In this document: positions 1 through 9,025 of the stretch, piece by piece | Position numbering within the stretch: the first letter of the stretch is position 1 | Layout of the letters: each line of letters begins with the position of its first letter | Source: Pokkaliibacter plantistimulans | GTDB taxonomy: Bacteria > Pseudomonadota > Gammaproteobacteria > Pseudomonadales > Balneatricaceae | Assembly (NCBI RefSeq): GCF_046844695.1 | Contig: NZ_CP177354.1 | Location: 2,542,001 to 2,606,000 of the forward strand | Length of the DNA: 64,000 nt | Direction: 5' to 3' | Program-made: the position numbers and the translations under genes | Notes under the pieces: generated by a model | Databases searched by the model: none | What the model was told of the DNA's origin: nothing | What the model saw: the letters and a program-made list of their open reading frames with translations, nothing else

Positions 1-52
1 GTGCCGCGCTGTTTAGGGGCTTAAGAATCAGGTATCTGAGCTGTAACAATCT

Positions 53-499
53 ATGAGTAACGAAAATACCCCAAAAGACGAAGAGGCTATGGCTGATGAA
101 TGGGCCGCAGCGCTTTCTGAACAGACCTCTGATGCGGCAGATGACTGGGCTGCTGCAATGGCTGAGCAGGAAAACGATGATGCTCAGCGTGTCGAGCTCG
201 ATGAATTACGTGATGAGGGGCGTAGAGTAGATCTGGAAAGGCCTAACCTGGACGTCATTCTCGATATTCCGGTAACCATCTCAATGGAGGTTGGGCATAC
301 CGAAATCTCCATTCGAAACCTTCTGCAGTTGAATCAGGGGTCTGTAGTTGAACTGGATCGCATGGCAGGAGAGCCTTTGGATGTACTGGTAAATGGTACT
401 CTGATTGCTCATGGTGAAGTCGTTGTGGTCAACGAGCGTTTCGGTATTCGTCTGACCGATGTCATCAGCCCGTCAGAGCGAATCAAAAAGCTGCGATGA
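53..499 (+). CDS. fliN: Flagellar motor switch protein FliN
   Basis: FliN is part of the cytoplasmic C-ring that sets the direction of flagellar rotation and docks export cargo. The protein has 148 residues. The SpoA domain fills roughly residues 65-148, with the typical IPVTISMEVG and GEVVVVNERFGIRLT segments. The N-terminal 60 residues are acidic and contain a near-duplicate motif, DEWAAALSEQ at about 15-24 and DDWAAAMAEQ at about 30-39. The ATG overlaps a TGA in another frame, suggesting coupling to an upstream gene outside the window (fliM expected). It overlaps fliO by an ATGA junction. Family identity is clear. Confidence 0.95.
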   Translation: MSNENTPKDEEAMADEWAAALSEQTSDAADDWAAAMAEQENDDAQRVELDELRDEGRRVDLERPNLDVILDIPVTISMEVGHTEISIRNLLQLNQGSVVELDRMAGEPLDVLVNGTLIAHGEVVVVNERFGIRLTDVISPSERIKKLR

Positions 500-909
500 A
501 TAGGCTCATTACGGTATTCCTGCTGTTGGCCAGTATTAACTCAGTGCGAGCTGCTGAGACGCAGGTCCCACTTTCTCATGTTGACTTTTCGCCATCAGCA
601 TCTGCCTTAAATGTTGTTACAGGTCTGGTCGTGGTCCTGCTCTGTATGTGGGGCGTGGTCTGGTTAATGCGCCGTTGGCAGAATGGTGGGCTTGCAGGCA
701 GAAAAGACTGGCGTGTTATTGCTGCCCTGCATCTTGGCCAGAAAGAGCGTCTACTTCTGGTTCAGGTTGGGGAAGAGCAGTTTTTGCTTGGTGTTACTGC
801 GAATGGTATCAATCAGCTCGCAAGATACGCTGAACCTGTTCTCAAGGAAGACATGTTTGCCAATAAACTGTCCCAGGCGCTGACCAGATACCAAAAGGAA
901 CGTAAATGA
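496..909 (+). CDS. fliO: Flagellar export protein FliO
   Basis: FliO is a small membrane protein that assists assembly of the FliP-FliQ-FliR export gate. The 137-residue product starts with a signal-like hydrophobic stretch at residues 3-19. A single strong membrane segment at about 39-59 ends in WLMRRW, followed by a small cytoplasmic domain with LHLGQKERLLLVQVGEEQFLLGV, typical of FliO. The start overlaps the fliN stop (ATGA) and the stop overlaps the fliP start, so translation in this operon is coupled. FliO is poorly conserved, so the call rests on both position and sequence. Confidence 0.92.
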   Translation: MNRLITVFLLLASINSVRAAETQVPLSHVDFSPSASALNVVTGLVVVLLCMWGVVWLMRRWQNGGLAGRKDWRVIAALHLGQKERLLLVQVGEEQFLLGVTANGINQLARYAEPVLKEDMFANKLSQALTRYQKERK

Positions 910-1658
910 CGTTCAAGGTAACGCTCAGGGTCTTTCTGCTTTTGTTAGGGTTGATGCCTGCAATACTATTGGCTGCAGAGCCCGGTATTCCAGCTATTCA
1001 AATCACGCCGGGACCAAACGGATCTCAGAATCTGACGGTTACGATGCAGATTCTGCTGGCAATGACAGCGCTGACCTTCTTGCCAGCGTTCGTCATGATG
1101 ATGACGTCGTTTACCAGAATCATCATTGTCTTTTCAATATTGCGTCAGGCTCTTGGGCTGCAGCAGGCGCCATCCAATCAGGTTATGATAGGTCTGGCTC
1201 TGTTTCTGACGTTCTTCATCATGTCCCCGGTATTCGATCAAATTAATGCTAACGCGGTTCAGCCTTATCTAAGTGAGAAGATGGATGCTCGCACTGCGAT
1301 CGATGAAGCGGGTAAGCCATTGCACAAGTTCATGATTGAGCAAACGCGTCAAGCTGATCTGGCCATGTTCATGCATCTTGCGGGCAAGGAAAAGGTCGAT
1401 TCTCCTGCAATGGTGCCATTTAATGTTTTGGTGCCTGCTTTTGTGACAAGTGAACTGAAAACGGCATTTCAGATAGGCTTTATGATCTTTATCCCGTTTC
1501 TGGTAATTGATCTGGTAGTAGCGAGCGTATTGATGGCGATGGGTATGATGATGCTGTCACCAGTCATCGTCTCTCTGCCATTCAAACTGATGCTTTTCGT
1601 GCTGGTTGATGGCTGGAGTATGATCATGGGGACACTGGCAGCAAGTTACGGGATGTGA
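906..1658 (+). CDS. fliP: Flagellar type III export gate protein FliP
   Basis: FliP forms the core of the flagellar export gate together with FliQ and FliR. The 250-residue protein has a cleavable signal peptide at residues 1-23 ending in LLAAEP, as is usual for FliP. Conserved segments include MMTSFTRIIIVFSILRQALG, the NQVMIGLALFLTFFIMSP helix and the C-terminal PFKLMLFVLVDGW. The length is normal for the family. It starts on the fliO stop (ATGA) and is followed after 7 bases by fliQ. Confidence 0.97.
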   Translation: MTFKVTLRVFLLLLGLMPAILLAAEPGIPAIQITPGPNGSQNLTVTMQILLAMTALTFLPAFVMMMTSFTRIIIVFSILRQALGLQQAPSNQVMIGLALFLTFFIMSPVFDQINANAVQPYLSEKMDARTAIDEAGKPLHKFMIEQTRQADLAMFMHLAGKEKVDSPAMVPFNVLVPAFVTSELKTAFQIGFMIFIPFLVIDLVVASVLMAMGMMMLSPVIVSLPFKLMLFVLVDGWSMIMGTLAASYGM

Positions 1659-1665
1659 GGTCGCC

Positions 1666-1935
1666 ATGACGCCTGAAGCGGCTCTTGATATGTATCGGCA
1701 AGGTTTCATGTTGATCATCGTGCTGGTGTCAGTGATTGTCTTGCCTAGTCTTGTCGTGGGATTGATCGTGTCAATATTTCAAGCTGCTACCCAGATCAAC
1801 GAGCAGACTCTCAGCTTCTTGCCGCGTTTGCTGGTGACTATAGGTGCCATTATGTGGACTGGTCCCTGGATTGTTGAAAAAATCATGGACATGTTCAACT
1901 CGCTGTTTGTTAATATCCCTTTGCTGATCGGCTAG
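1666..1935 (+). CDS. fliQ: Flagellar type III export gate protein FliQ
   Basis: FliQ is the small two-helix component of the export gate. The 89-residue protein has two membrane segments, about residues 15-37 and 55-75, and the family signature VGLIVSIFQAATQINEQTL between them. A GAGGT ribosome binding sequence overlaps the end of fliP just ahead of the ATG. The length equals the usual family length. fliR begins one base after the stop. Confidence 0.97.
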   Translation: MTPEAALDMYRQGFMLIIVLVSVIVLPSLVVGLIVSIFQAATQINEQTLSFLPRLLVTIGAIMWTGPWIVEKIMDMFNSLFVNIPLLIG

Positions 1936-1936
1936 T

Positions 1937-2713
1937 ATGTTCCAGTTGGATGTACCTACTCTGACGGGCTGGATGTACGGTTACCTCTGGCCGCTATTTC
2001 GTGTTGCTGGCTTTATGGCTGCAGCGCCCATCTTCGGTACTCAATCCATTCCTGCTACAGTTCGTGTTTTTCTTGCTATGGGGCTGGCTGCCTTACTGGC
2101 GCCCATCTTGCCAGCGGGTCCAACTCCGGATGGGCTTAGTCTGGCGACCTGGCTTCAGGTGGGAGCGCAGACACTGATCGGGATAATGATCGGTTTTTCT
2201 GTGCAGATATTATTTCAAGTGTTCACTACAGCTGGGCAAATCCTGGCTATGCAGATGGGGCTCGGGTTTGCTTCTGTGAACGATCCTGTCAATGGGCTAT
2301 CTGTAGTGGCGTTGGGGCAGTTTTATATGTTGTTAAGTACTGTCCTGTTTCTGTTGATGAATGGGCATTTAACGCTGCTGCAGCTACTGGCGAATAGCTT
2401 TATTTGGTTGCCCGTTGGGCAGTGGCCTGCAGTGGATTCCTATTGGATGCTGGCAGATGCTGGGACCTGGTTGGTATCGAGTGCGCTGTCATTGGCTCTG
2501 CCAGGGGTGATAGCGCTACTGCTAGTGAATTTATCTCTGGGAATTATTACCAAAGCGGCGCCTCAGCTGAACATTTTTGCTGTAGGTTTTGCATTTCTGC
2601 TTATGTTTGGCCTGTTTATTTTCTGGGTTGGGCTTTCTGATATGGTCTGGCAGCAGCAAAACTTTATGTTGGATATCTTTGATCTGACGAAGTCGCTGTT
2701 TGGAGCTCCGTGA
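1937..2713 (+). CDS. fliR: Flagellar type III export gate protein FliR
   Basis: FliR completes the FliPQR export channel. The 258-residue protein is almost entirely hydrophobic, with about six membrane segments. It shows the conserved RVAGFMAAAPIFGTQSIPA near the N terminus and ASVNDPVNGLSVVALGQFY in the middle. The stop codon TGA overlaps the ATG of flhB, so the two are probably translationally coupled. No oddities are seen. Confidence 0.96.
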   Translation: MFQLDVPTLTGWMYGYLWPLFRVAGFMAAAPIFGTQSIPATVRVFLAMGLAALLAPILPAGPTPDGLSLATWLQVGAQTLIGIMIGFSVQILFQVFTTAGQILAMQMGLGFASVNDPVNGLSVVALGQFYMLLSTVLFLLMNGHLTLLQLLANSFIWLPVGQWPAVDSYWMLADAGTWLVSSALSLALPGVIALLLVNLSLGIITKAAPQLNIFAVGFAFLLMFGLFIFWVGLSDMVWQQQNFMLDIFDLTKSLFGAP

Positions 2714-3834
2714 TGTCTGATTCAGATCAGGAAAAGACCGAACAACCAACGGCGAAGCGCCTTGAACAGGCACGGGAAAAGGGTGACGTTCCCCGATCAA
2801 GGGAGCTGAGTACTACTGTACTGCTTGTTATCTGCGGCTGTTTCATGCTGTTTTTCGGCCAGCGTATTGTTGAAGTTTTTATTCAGTTGATGCGCTTCAA
2901 TCTGTCGATTGATAAAGCAGCTTCCAGTGATCCCATGATGATGTTTGCTCATCTGGAGGTCACGGTAAAAGAAGCACTGATGTCCATTATGGGGTTGTTG
3001 ATAGGGCTGGCTTTTGTCGCTATTGCTGCCAGTGTGCTCATGGGAGGGTGGAATTTTACCCTGGAGGCCTTGCAGCCCAAGTTGAGCAAGCTGAATCCTC
3101 TGGCTGGTATCAAGCGCATGTTTTCCATCAACTCCCTGGTGGAGCTGGTTAAGTCCTTTGCCAAGTTTGCTGTTGTGGCTGGCATGGCCATCTATATGAT
3201 TCGCTCTGATCAGGATCGGCTGATGCTGATGGCTCGGCAGGATATTATGACGAGCATGGCGAATGGATTAGAGCTATTGCTGTGGGGATTTATCTGGCTT
3301 GCATGCTCATTGGTGCTGATTACGCTGATTGATGTTCCATATCAACAATATCAGTACATGCAAAAGCTCAAGATGACCAAGCAAGAGGTCAAGGAAGAAA
3401 TGAAAAATGCGGAGGGTAATCCCGAAATCAAGGGGCGTATCCGCCGCTTGCAAAGAGAAATGACATTTCGCCGTATGATGTCTAATGTGCCAAAGGCGGA
3501 TGTAGTGATCACTAACCCTACTCATTATGCAGTCGCTTTGCAGTATGCGGGCCACAAAGCTCCAGTCCTGGTTGCAAAAGGGGAGGAGCTGGTAGCTGCC
3601 AAGATCAGAGAGATTGCGGATGCGCACAAGGTACCTATCATTTCGGCGCCAGCACTAGCACGATCTGTTTACTACAACACTGAAATTGATCAGGAAATTC
3701 CATCTGGGCTGTATATGGCAGTGGCACAGGTACTAGCCTATGTAACCCACCTTAAAGCCTGGAAAAGACGCCAGGGGCCAAAGCCTGTTGAGCCTACGCA
3801 GTTTGACATTCCCTCGGAGCTTAGGCACGACTGA
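2713..3834 (+). CDS. flhB: Flagellar export switch protein FlhB
   Basis: FlhB switches flagellar export from rod/hook to filament substrates. The protein has 373 residues from the ATG at 2713. A GTG three bases upstream is also possible, but GGAG at 2702-2705 is better spaced for the ATG. The N-terminal half has four membrane helices. The C-terminal cytoplasmic domain contains the autocleavage site NPTH (residues 268-271) in VVITNPTHYAVAL. The start EKTEQPTAKRLEQAREKG is diagnostic. A second, free-standing FlhB C-terminal domain is encoded at 16222-16518. Confidence 0.97.
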   Translation: MSDSDQEKTEQPTAKRLEQAREKGDVPRSRELSTTVLLVICGCFMLFFGQRIVEVFIQLMRFNLSIDKAASSDPMMMFAHLEVTVKEALMSIMGLLIGLAFVAIAASVLMGGWNFTLEALQPKLSKLNPLAGIKRMFSINSLVELVKSFAKFAVVAGMAIYMIRSDQDRLMLMARQDIMTSMANGLELLLWGFIWLACSLVLITLIDVPYQQYQYMQKLKMTKQEVKEEMKNAEGNPEIKGRIRRLQREMTFRRMMSNVPKADVVITNPTHYAVALQYAGHKAPVLVAKGEELVAAKIREIADAHKVPIISAPALARSVYYNTEIDQEIPSGLYMAVAQVLAYVTHLKAWKRRQGPKPVEPTQFDIPSELRHD

Positions 3835-3927
3835 TGTTTTGGCTGCATTATTGCGGGGCTACTTTGCAGCAACCATGGAAGTCCATTGTTAGCCATCTGT
3901 GTTTTACTATCCCGGTCGGCAGCAGTG

Positions 3928-3955
3928 TTGCGGCAGGGGCATAATTGCGTATGCT
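3928..3955 (+). promoter_or_regulatory. Possible sigma-70-type promoter for flhA
   Basis: The 151-base gap between flhB and flhA contains TTGCGG (3928-3933) and TATGCT (3950-3955) with a 16-base spacer, about 30 bases ahead of the proposed flhA start. This would let flhA-flhF be transcribed separately from the fliN-flhB operon. It is a motif match by eye only. No sigma-54 GG/GC element with correct spacing was found here. Confidence 0.3.
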
Positions 3956-3985
3956 AACACTGCATTTCTGTGGCTTAGATTGTTG

Positions 3986-6091
3986 ATGGCTATTAATCGC
4001 GCACAAGTTCTATCTACTCTTCGGGGTCTGGGGCAAGGGAGTCTAGGGGTTCCTGTTGTCCTCCTGGTTATGCTGGGCATGATGACATTGCCTATGCCGC
4101 CCTTCCTGTTGGATGTGTTCTTTACATTCAACATTGCTCTGTCCCTAGTCATTCTTCTTATATCTGTCTACATCCTGCGACCGCTTGACTTCGGAGTATT
4201 TCCTACCGTTCTGCTGGTGGCGACACTGCTGCGGCTTGCACTAAACGTCGCGTCTACCCGAGTCGTATTGCTCTATGGCCATGATGGCGGTGATGCTGCT
4301 GGTAAAGTTATTGCTGCTTTTGGTGAGGTGGTAATTGGTGGTAACTATGTTGTTGGTCTGGTGGTTTTTGCCATCTTGATGATCATCAACTTTGTTGTAG
4401 TTACCAAGGGTGCAGGCCGCATATCGGAAGTAAGTGCCCGCTTTGTTCTTGATGCGATGCCAGGCAAGCAAATGGCAATCGACGCTGACTTGAATGCTGG
4501 TTTGATTAATCAAGAGCAAGCCCAGACGCGCCGTAAAGAGATTACTCAGGAAGCAGAGTTTTACGGATCCATGGACGGTGCCAGCAAGTTTGTTCGTGGT
4601 GATGCTGTCGCTGGCATCTTGATCCTGTTCATTAACATTATTGGCGGCTTACTGATAGGTATGCTGCAGCATGGACTGGCTTTTGGTGATGCGGTTCAGA
4701 TCTATACGTTATTAACCATTGGTGACGGATTGGTTGCGCAGATACCTTCTCTGATGCTGTCTACCGCTGCTGCAGTCATTGTTACTCGTGTCAGTGCTGC
4801 CGAAGATGTCGGTACGCAAATCACATCCCAGATGTTTGCTTCCCCTAAAGCGATGGGGATCACGGCGGCCATCATGTTCATCATGGGGAGTATTCCTGGC
4901 ATGCCTCATGTGTCTTTTTTGGGGTTGGCTGCTGCTGCTGCCGGTGGTGCATACCTGATTGACAAGAAGAGTAAGGAAAAAGAAGCGAAGTCGTTGTTGG
5001 AGAAAGAGAAGCCCAAGGCACCAGTTCAAGCTCCGGAACAGAAGGAACTCAGTTGGGACGATGTGGGTCCTGTGGATATGATCGGGCTGGAAGTTGGCTA
5101 TCGTTTGATACCTCTTGTCGACAAGAGTCAGGGAGGTCAGCTGCTGACGCGTATAAAGGGGGTGCGGAAAAAACTGTCACAGGACTTGGGTTTTCTGGTG
5201 CCCTCTGTGCACATTCGTGACAACCTTGACCTGATGCCAGGCGGCTATCGCATAGTGCTGATGGGGGTCACAATAGGTGAGGCAGAAATTTATCCTGACA
5301 AGGAAATGGCTATCAATCCGGGTCAGGTATTTGGGTCATTGAGAGGTATTGAAACTCGTGATCCAGCGTTTGGATTGAGCGCTGTCTGGATTGACCCCAC
5401 GCAGAAGGACCATGCGCAAACTCTGGGATACACAGTAGTTGATCCTGCGACAGTTATTGCCACTCATCTCAACCAAGTAATGCAAGAGCATGCCGCTGAA
5501 TTGATCGGTCATGAGGAAGTTCAGCATTTGCTTGATAACCTTGCGAAAAGCGCGCCAAAACTGGTCGAATCCTTGGTGCCTGGGTTACTATCAGTTAGTA
5601 TTGTATTGAAAGTATTACAAAATTTACTGAGAGAGCAGGTGCCCATCAGAGATATTCGTACTATCGCTGAGGCACTCACTGAGTTGGCAGGAAGAAGTAA
5701 GGATCCGCAGCAATTGACGGCTGCCGTCAGAATTGCGCTGTCCCGACTCATCATTCAGAACATAAATGGTACTCAAGCTGAACTTCCAGTTATGACTTTG
5801 GAGCCAAAGCTGGAGCAGATTTTGCTTAAGTCTTATCAGCAAAGTCAGCAAAATCATGAGGATGGCCTTATACTTGAGCCCGGGATGGCTGAGCGCCTGC
5901 AATCCTCACTGCAGCAGTCAGCGCAGAATCAAGAGGTGGCAGGGCGTCCTGCGGTATTGCTCGTTGCTGCACCTTTACGTAATTTGATGGCTAAGTTTGT
6001 ACGTTATGGCAGCCATACTATTCATGTGCTGTCATATCAGGAAATACCGGAAAATAAACAGATCACTATTGTTGCAACTGTGGGCGGTTAA
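3986..6091 (+). CDS. flhA: Flagellar export gate protein FlhA
   Basis: FlhA is the large export-gate subunit that binds chaperone-substrate complexes. The reading frame is open from 3899, but the family start matches the ATG at 3986 (MAINRAQVLS), giving 701 residues. The N-terminal ~330 residues carry about eight membrane helices. The conserved cytoplasmic loop has GRISEVSARFVLDAMPGKQM and AIDADLNAGLI. The C-terminal half is the soluble substrate-docking domain, with PGLLSVSIVLKVLQNLLREQ near residue 560. flhF follows after 83 bases that include a 12-base palindrome AGAGAATTCTCT at 6100-6111. Confidence 0.96.
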   Translation: MAINRAQVLSTLRGLGQGSLGVPVVLLVMLGMMTLPMPPFLLDVFFTFNIALSLVILLISVYILRPLDFGVFPTVLLVATLLRLALNVASTRVVLLYGHDGGDAAGKVIAAFGEVVIGGNYVVGLVVFAILMIINFVVVTKGAGRISEVSARFVLDAMPGKQMAIDADLNAGLINQEQAQTRRKEITQEAEFYGSMDGASKFVRGDAVAGILILFINIIGGLLIGMLQHGLAFGDAVQIYTLLTIGDGLVAQIPSLMLSTAAAVIVTRVSAAEDVGTQITSQMFASPKAMGITAAIMFIMGSIPGMPHVSFLGLAAAAAGGAYLIDKKSKEKEAKSLLEKEKPKAPVQAPEQKELSWDDVGPVDMIGLEVGYRLIPLVDKSQGGQLLTRIKGVRKKLSQDLGFLVPSVHIRDNLDLMPGGYRIVLMGVTIGEAEIYPDKEMAINPGQVFGSLRGIETRDPAFGLSAVWIDPTQKDHAQTLGYTVVDPATVIATHLNQVMQEHAAELIGHEEVQHLLDNLAKSAPKLVESLVPGLLSVSIVLKVLQNLLREQVPIRDIRTIAEALTELAGRSKDPQQLTAAVRIALSRLIIQNINGTQAELPVMTLEPKLEQILLKSYQQSQQNHEDGLILEPGMAERLQSSLQQSAQNQEVAGRPAVLLVAAPLRNLMAKFVRYGSHTIHVLSYQEIPENKQITIVATVGG

Positions 6092-6174
6092 CCCTCTTTA
6101 GAGAATTCTCTGTTTAGGTCTGTTGCTAACTATATGAGTCAACACCCGATTGGGCACTTACACAGGAGGCGAAG

Positions 6175-7740
6175 TTGAAGATAAAGCGCTACTTCGCGCC
6201 TGATATGAGACAAGCAATGCGTCTGGTCCGGCAAGAAGTCGGTCCGGACGCTGTTATTTTGTCCAATAAAAGGGTGGCTGGTGGTGTTGAAATCATGGTG
6301 GCCATTGATTATGAGCCACCAGTAAAGTCGGCTCCTTTGCCTCAGACACGGGCAACAGATCCCATCAAGGATGAACGGGCAAGTACTTCGCCGTTATCGC
6401 ACGGTCGGACGCAACCTCCAAAGCCGGCTGCTGGAGCTTCCTCTTCCCCATTGTCTCAACGCTTTCAGCAGGTGAGAGACGCTCAGCAAGGTAGGATTCA
6501 TGAGCCGATCCCAACAAAAAATAGCACGACACCAGGCTTGGATAAGGAGTCTGTAGCTGAGTTGTTGCGGCGTCTGGAGCAGGAGCGACAGTCGCGAAGA
6601 AGTGAAAATGCGGTTCGTGAATACGGTTCTGTTGCGCACAAGGGGCAGGCTCAGCAATCTTCATCCGAATATGTGGATGCTTTCTCGCAAGAGGTGCGGC
6701 CGCTAAAGGAGCTTGCTTCTGCCAGGGCTGTGAATCAAGAGCGGCATGTTGAGTCGGAGCTGCCAAACTCCCACCAAGTTGAGGCAAGAAGGCAGGATGA
6801 TAGTCGTGTAATTAACTCAATGCGCGGTGAGATTGAACAGCTGAAAGGTATGCTTGAACAACAGCTGAAAAATACTCAACAGGCCACTACAAGTACCAGT
6901 TTTACGGAACGCAGTAAGCCACTGCAGATACAGATTCAAACTCGTTTACATAAGATGGGTTTGAGTGTGCCGCTATCGAGACAGTTAATACATGCTTTGG
7001 ATAGTGGTTTGGAGCCAAAACAGGCATGGCGTCAGGTTCTGCAGCGCTTGGCAGCTGCAGTATCGACGTTCGATGCCGATCCTGTCGAGGGTGGGGGGAT
7101 GTTTGCCTTGGTTGGGCCTACAGGCAGCGGCAAAACCACAACAATTGGCAAGCTGGCAACTCGATATGTCTTGAAACACGGTAGTGCCGGGTTGGCGCTA
7201 GTGACAACGGATTGCTATCGCGTCGCTGCTCATGAGCAGTTACGTGTTTTCGGGCATATATTAGACGTGCCAGTACGCGTGGTTGATGAGCGTCATTCTT
7301 TGAATGAAACATTACGCTCACTCCGGGATAAAAATCTGGTTTTAGTGGATACTGCCGGGATGAGCACCCAGGATGTGCATAGAGACAAGCAACTTCACCA
7401 ATTAAGCCAGGTTAGCATTAAATTGCGCAAACTGTTGGTTTTGCCTTGCACCAGCCAGGTACAGGTGCTGAGATCGGCATATCAGTCTTATCGCCCATTG
7501 GGAATCGATGCAGGTATTCTGACTAAGCTAGACGAGGCGGTTAATCTCGGTGAGGCATTAAGCGTTGTTATCGAACATGCCCTTAAAATAGCCTACATTA
7601 CAGATGGGCAGAGGGTGCCTGATGATTTGGCTCTCGCCAAGCCAGGTCAGTTGGTAAGCAGAGCAGTACATGCTATTGATAATCTGATGCCAGCTGCTGT
7701 GAGTTTGGAGCCTGCCAGGACTTACGGTAGGGCAGGTTGA
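6175..7740 (+). CDS. flhF: Flagellar biosynthesis SRP-type GTPase FlhF
   Basis: FlhF is a signal-recognition-particle-family GTPase that places the flagellum at the cell pole. It starts with TTG, supported by a perfect AGGAGG seven bases upstream. The 521-residue protein begins with the family sequence MKIKRYFAPDMRQAMRLVRQ. A long, polar, poorly conserved linker (about 55-225) leads to the NG domain. The P-loop GPTGSGKT lies at 314-321, with DTAGMSTQD and TKLDEA further on. Its usual partner gene fleN/flhG should follow but does not: fliA starts 75 bases later. Confidence 0.95.
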   Translation: MKIKRYFAPDMRQAMRLVRQEVGPDAVILSNKRVAGGVEIMVAIDYEPPVKSAPLPQTRATDPIKDERASTSPLSHGRTQPPKPAAGASSSPLSQRFQQVRDAQQGRIHEPIPTKNSTTPGLDKESVAELLRRLEQERQSRRSENAVREYGSVAHKGQAQQSSSEYVDAFSQEVRPLKELASARAVNQERHVESELPNSHQVEARRQDDSRVINSMRGEIEQLKGMLEQQLKNTQQATTSTSFTERSKPLQIQIQTRLHKMGLSVPLSRQLIHALDSGLEPKQAWRQVLQRLAAAVSTFDADPVEGGGMFALVGPTGSGKTTTIGKLATRYVLKHGSAGLALVTTDCYRVAAHEQLRVFGHILDVPVRVVDERHSLNETLRSLRDKNLVLVDTAGMSTQDVHRDKQLHQLSQVSIKLRKLLVLPCTSQVQVLRSAYQSYRPLGIDAGILTKLDEAVNLGEALSVVIEHALKIAYITDGQRVPDDLALAKPGQLVSRAVHAIDNLMPAAVSLEPARTYGRAG

Positions 7741-7815
7741 TTTTAGAATTTTAGTCAATGGTATTTGTAGAAGTAACAAGATAGTTATTCGTTCGGGGCG
7801 GTTATAAGGAAGAGC

Positions 7816-8535
7816 ATGTATAACCAGTTGTATCCGTCATCAAGCCACGATCTTGTGAGTCGTTATGCCCCCTTGGTAAAACGTATTGCTCACCATTTGC
7901 TGGCGCGCTTGCCTTCATGTGTATCGGTGGAAGACCTGATCCAGGCTGGGATGATTGGTTTGATAGAGGCGTCCCGGAAGTATGATGCAAGTAAGGGGGC
8001 GAGTTTCGAGACTTATGCAGGTATCAGAATTCGGGGGGCTATCATTGATGAGGTGCGAAAAGGTGATTGGTCGCCGCGCTCAGTGCATCGAAATGCGCGC
8101 CGCATTAGTGAAGTCATTCAGCAGATTGAAGCGATGCATGGCCGAGATGCCAAGGATTATGAAGTGGCTGCAGAGCTGGGAGTATCTCTGGATGAGTACT
8201 ACAGTATGCTGCAGGATAGCGCCTCAACACGGCTGTTCAGTTATGAAGAGCTTACAGATCAGGAGGATGACGGGCCTGGGGTTCAGATTGCTGGTGATCA
8301 TGCATCACCAGAGGACCAACACCAGAAAGAAGCTTTTGCTGGTGCGCTAGCGAAAGCAATTGAGTTACTACCTGAACGTGAGCGCTTGGTGCTTTCGTTG
8401 TACTACGATGAAGAGCTGAACTTAAAAGAGATTGGTGCAGTCCTGGGTGTTAGTGAGTCCAGAGTTTGTCAAATTCATAGTCAGGCAGCTATGCGATTGC
8501 GCGCAAAGTTGTCAGGTTGGCAGCTTCAGGTATAA
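7816..8535 (+). CDS. fliA: RNA polymerase sigma factor FliA (sigma-28)
   Basis: FliA directs RNA polymerase to late flagellar and chemotaxis genes. The 239-residue protein has region 2 (VEDLIQAGMIGLIEASRKYD, then FETYAGIRIRGAIIDEVRK) and region 4 (LPERERLVLSLYYDEELNLK, then IGAVLGVSESRVCQIHSQA). A GGAAGAG sequence precedes the ATG. In Pseudomonas-type clusters fleN separates flhF and fliA; here the gap is only 75 bases and holds no remnant. The cheYZAB genes follow on the same strand. Confidence 0.96.
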   Translation: MYNQLYPSSSHDLVSRYAPLVKRIAHHLLARLPSCVSVEDLIQAGMIGLIEASRKYDASKGASFETYAGIRIRGAIIDEVRKGDWSPRSVHRNARRISEVIQQIEAMHGRDAKDYEVAAELGVSLDEYYSMLQDSASTRLFSYEELTDQEDDGPGVQIAGDHASPEDQHQKEAFAGALAKAIELLPERERLVLSLYYDEELNLKEIGAVLGVSESRVCQIHSQAAMRLRAKLSGWQLQV

Positions 8536-8617
8536 AACTCACCTTGTAAAGATTTGAAGTTAAACTAATTTTTATAAGAGCTTTGGGCTCAGCCGTTGAG
8601 GCATGACGGAGGTTGCC

Positions 8618-9010
8618 TTGGATAAAAACATGAAAATTCTTATCGTTGATGACTTTTCGACGATGAGGCGAATTATCAAGAATCTGCTGCGTGATCTTGG
8701 CTTTACCAACACGGTAGAGGCGGATGACGGAAGTACGGCATTGCCGATACTGAAAAGTGGAAACATTGATTTCCTCGTCACCGACTGGAACATGCCTGGC
8801 ATGTCAGGTATCGATCTGCTAAAGGCAGTTCGTGCGGATCCTAAGCTGGCTCGTTTACCTGTCCTAATGGTAACCGCTGAAGCTAAACGCGAGCAGATTA
8901 TCGCTGCTGCACAAGCTGGTGTTAACGGATATGTGGTTAAGCCGTTTACCGCTGCGGTTCTTAAAGAAAAGATTGAGAAAATCTTTGAACGTATAGAAGC
9001 CACTTCGTAA
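8618..9010 (+). CDS. cheY: Chemotaxis response regulator CheY
   Basis: CheY carries the phosphoryl signal from CheA to the flagellar switch. The receiver domain fills the protein. Counting from the ATG at 8630, the acidic pair is D7/D8, the phosphorylation site D52 (in VTDWNMPG), the conserved Thr T82 and Lys K104 (YVVKPF). The start is uncertain. A TTG at 8618 has GGAGG at 8608-8612, the ATG at 8603 lies upstream of that site, and the ATG at 8630 gives the classical start but has no clear ribosome binding site. The TTG is preferred. cheZ follows 15 bases later. Confidence 0.95.
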   Translation: MDKNMKILIVDDFSTMRRIIKNLLRDLGFTNTVEADDGSTALPILKSGNIDFLVTDWNMPGMSGIDLLKAVRADPKLARLPVLMVTAEAKREQIIAAAQAGVNGYVVKPFTAAVLKEKIEKIFERIEATS

Positions 9011-9025
9011 CTAAGGTAACCCTGT

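Noticed and set aside
1..56. 3' end of an upstream gene, expected to be fliM
   Set aside because: One frame ends at 54-56 in an ATGA overlap with fliN and another at 22-24, but the few visible residues do not match FliM well enough to choose, so no feature is claimed.
6100..6111. 12-base palindrome AGAGAATTCTCT after flhA as a terminator or operator
   Set aside because: It has no loop or T run and no second copy was noticed, so no function is claimed.
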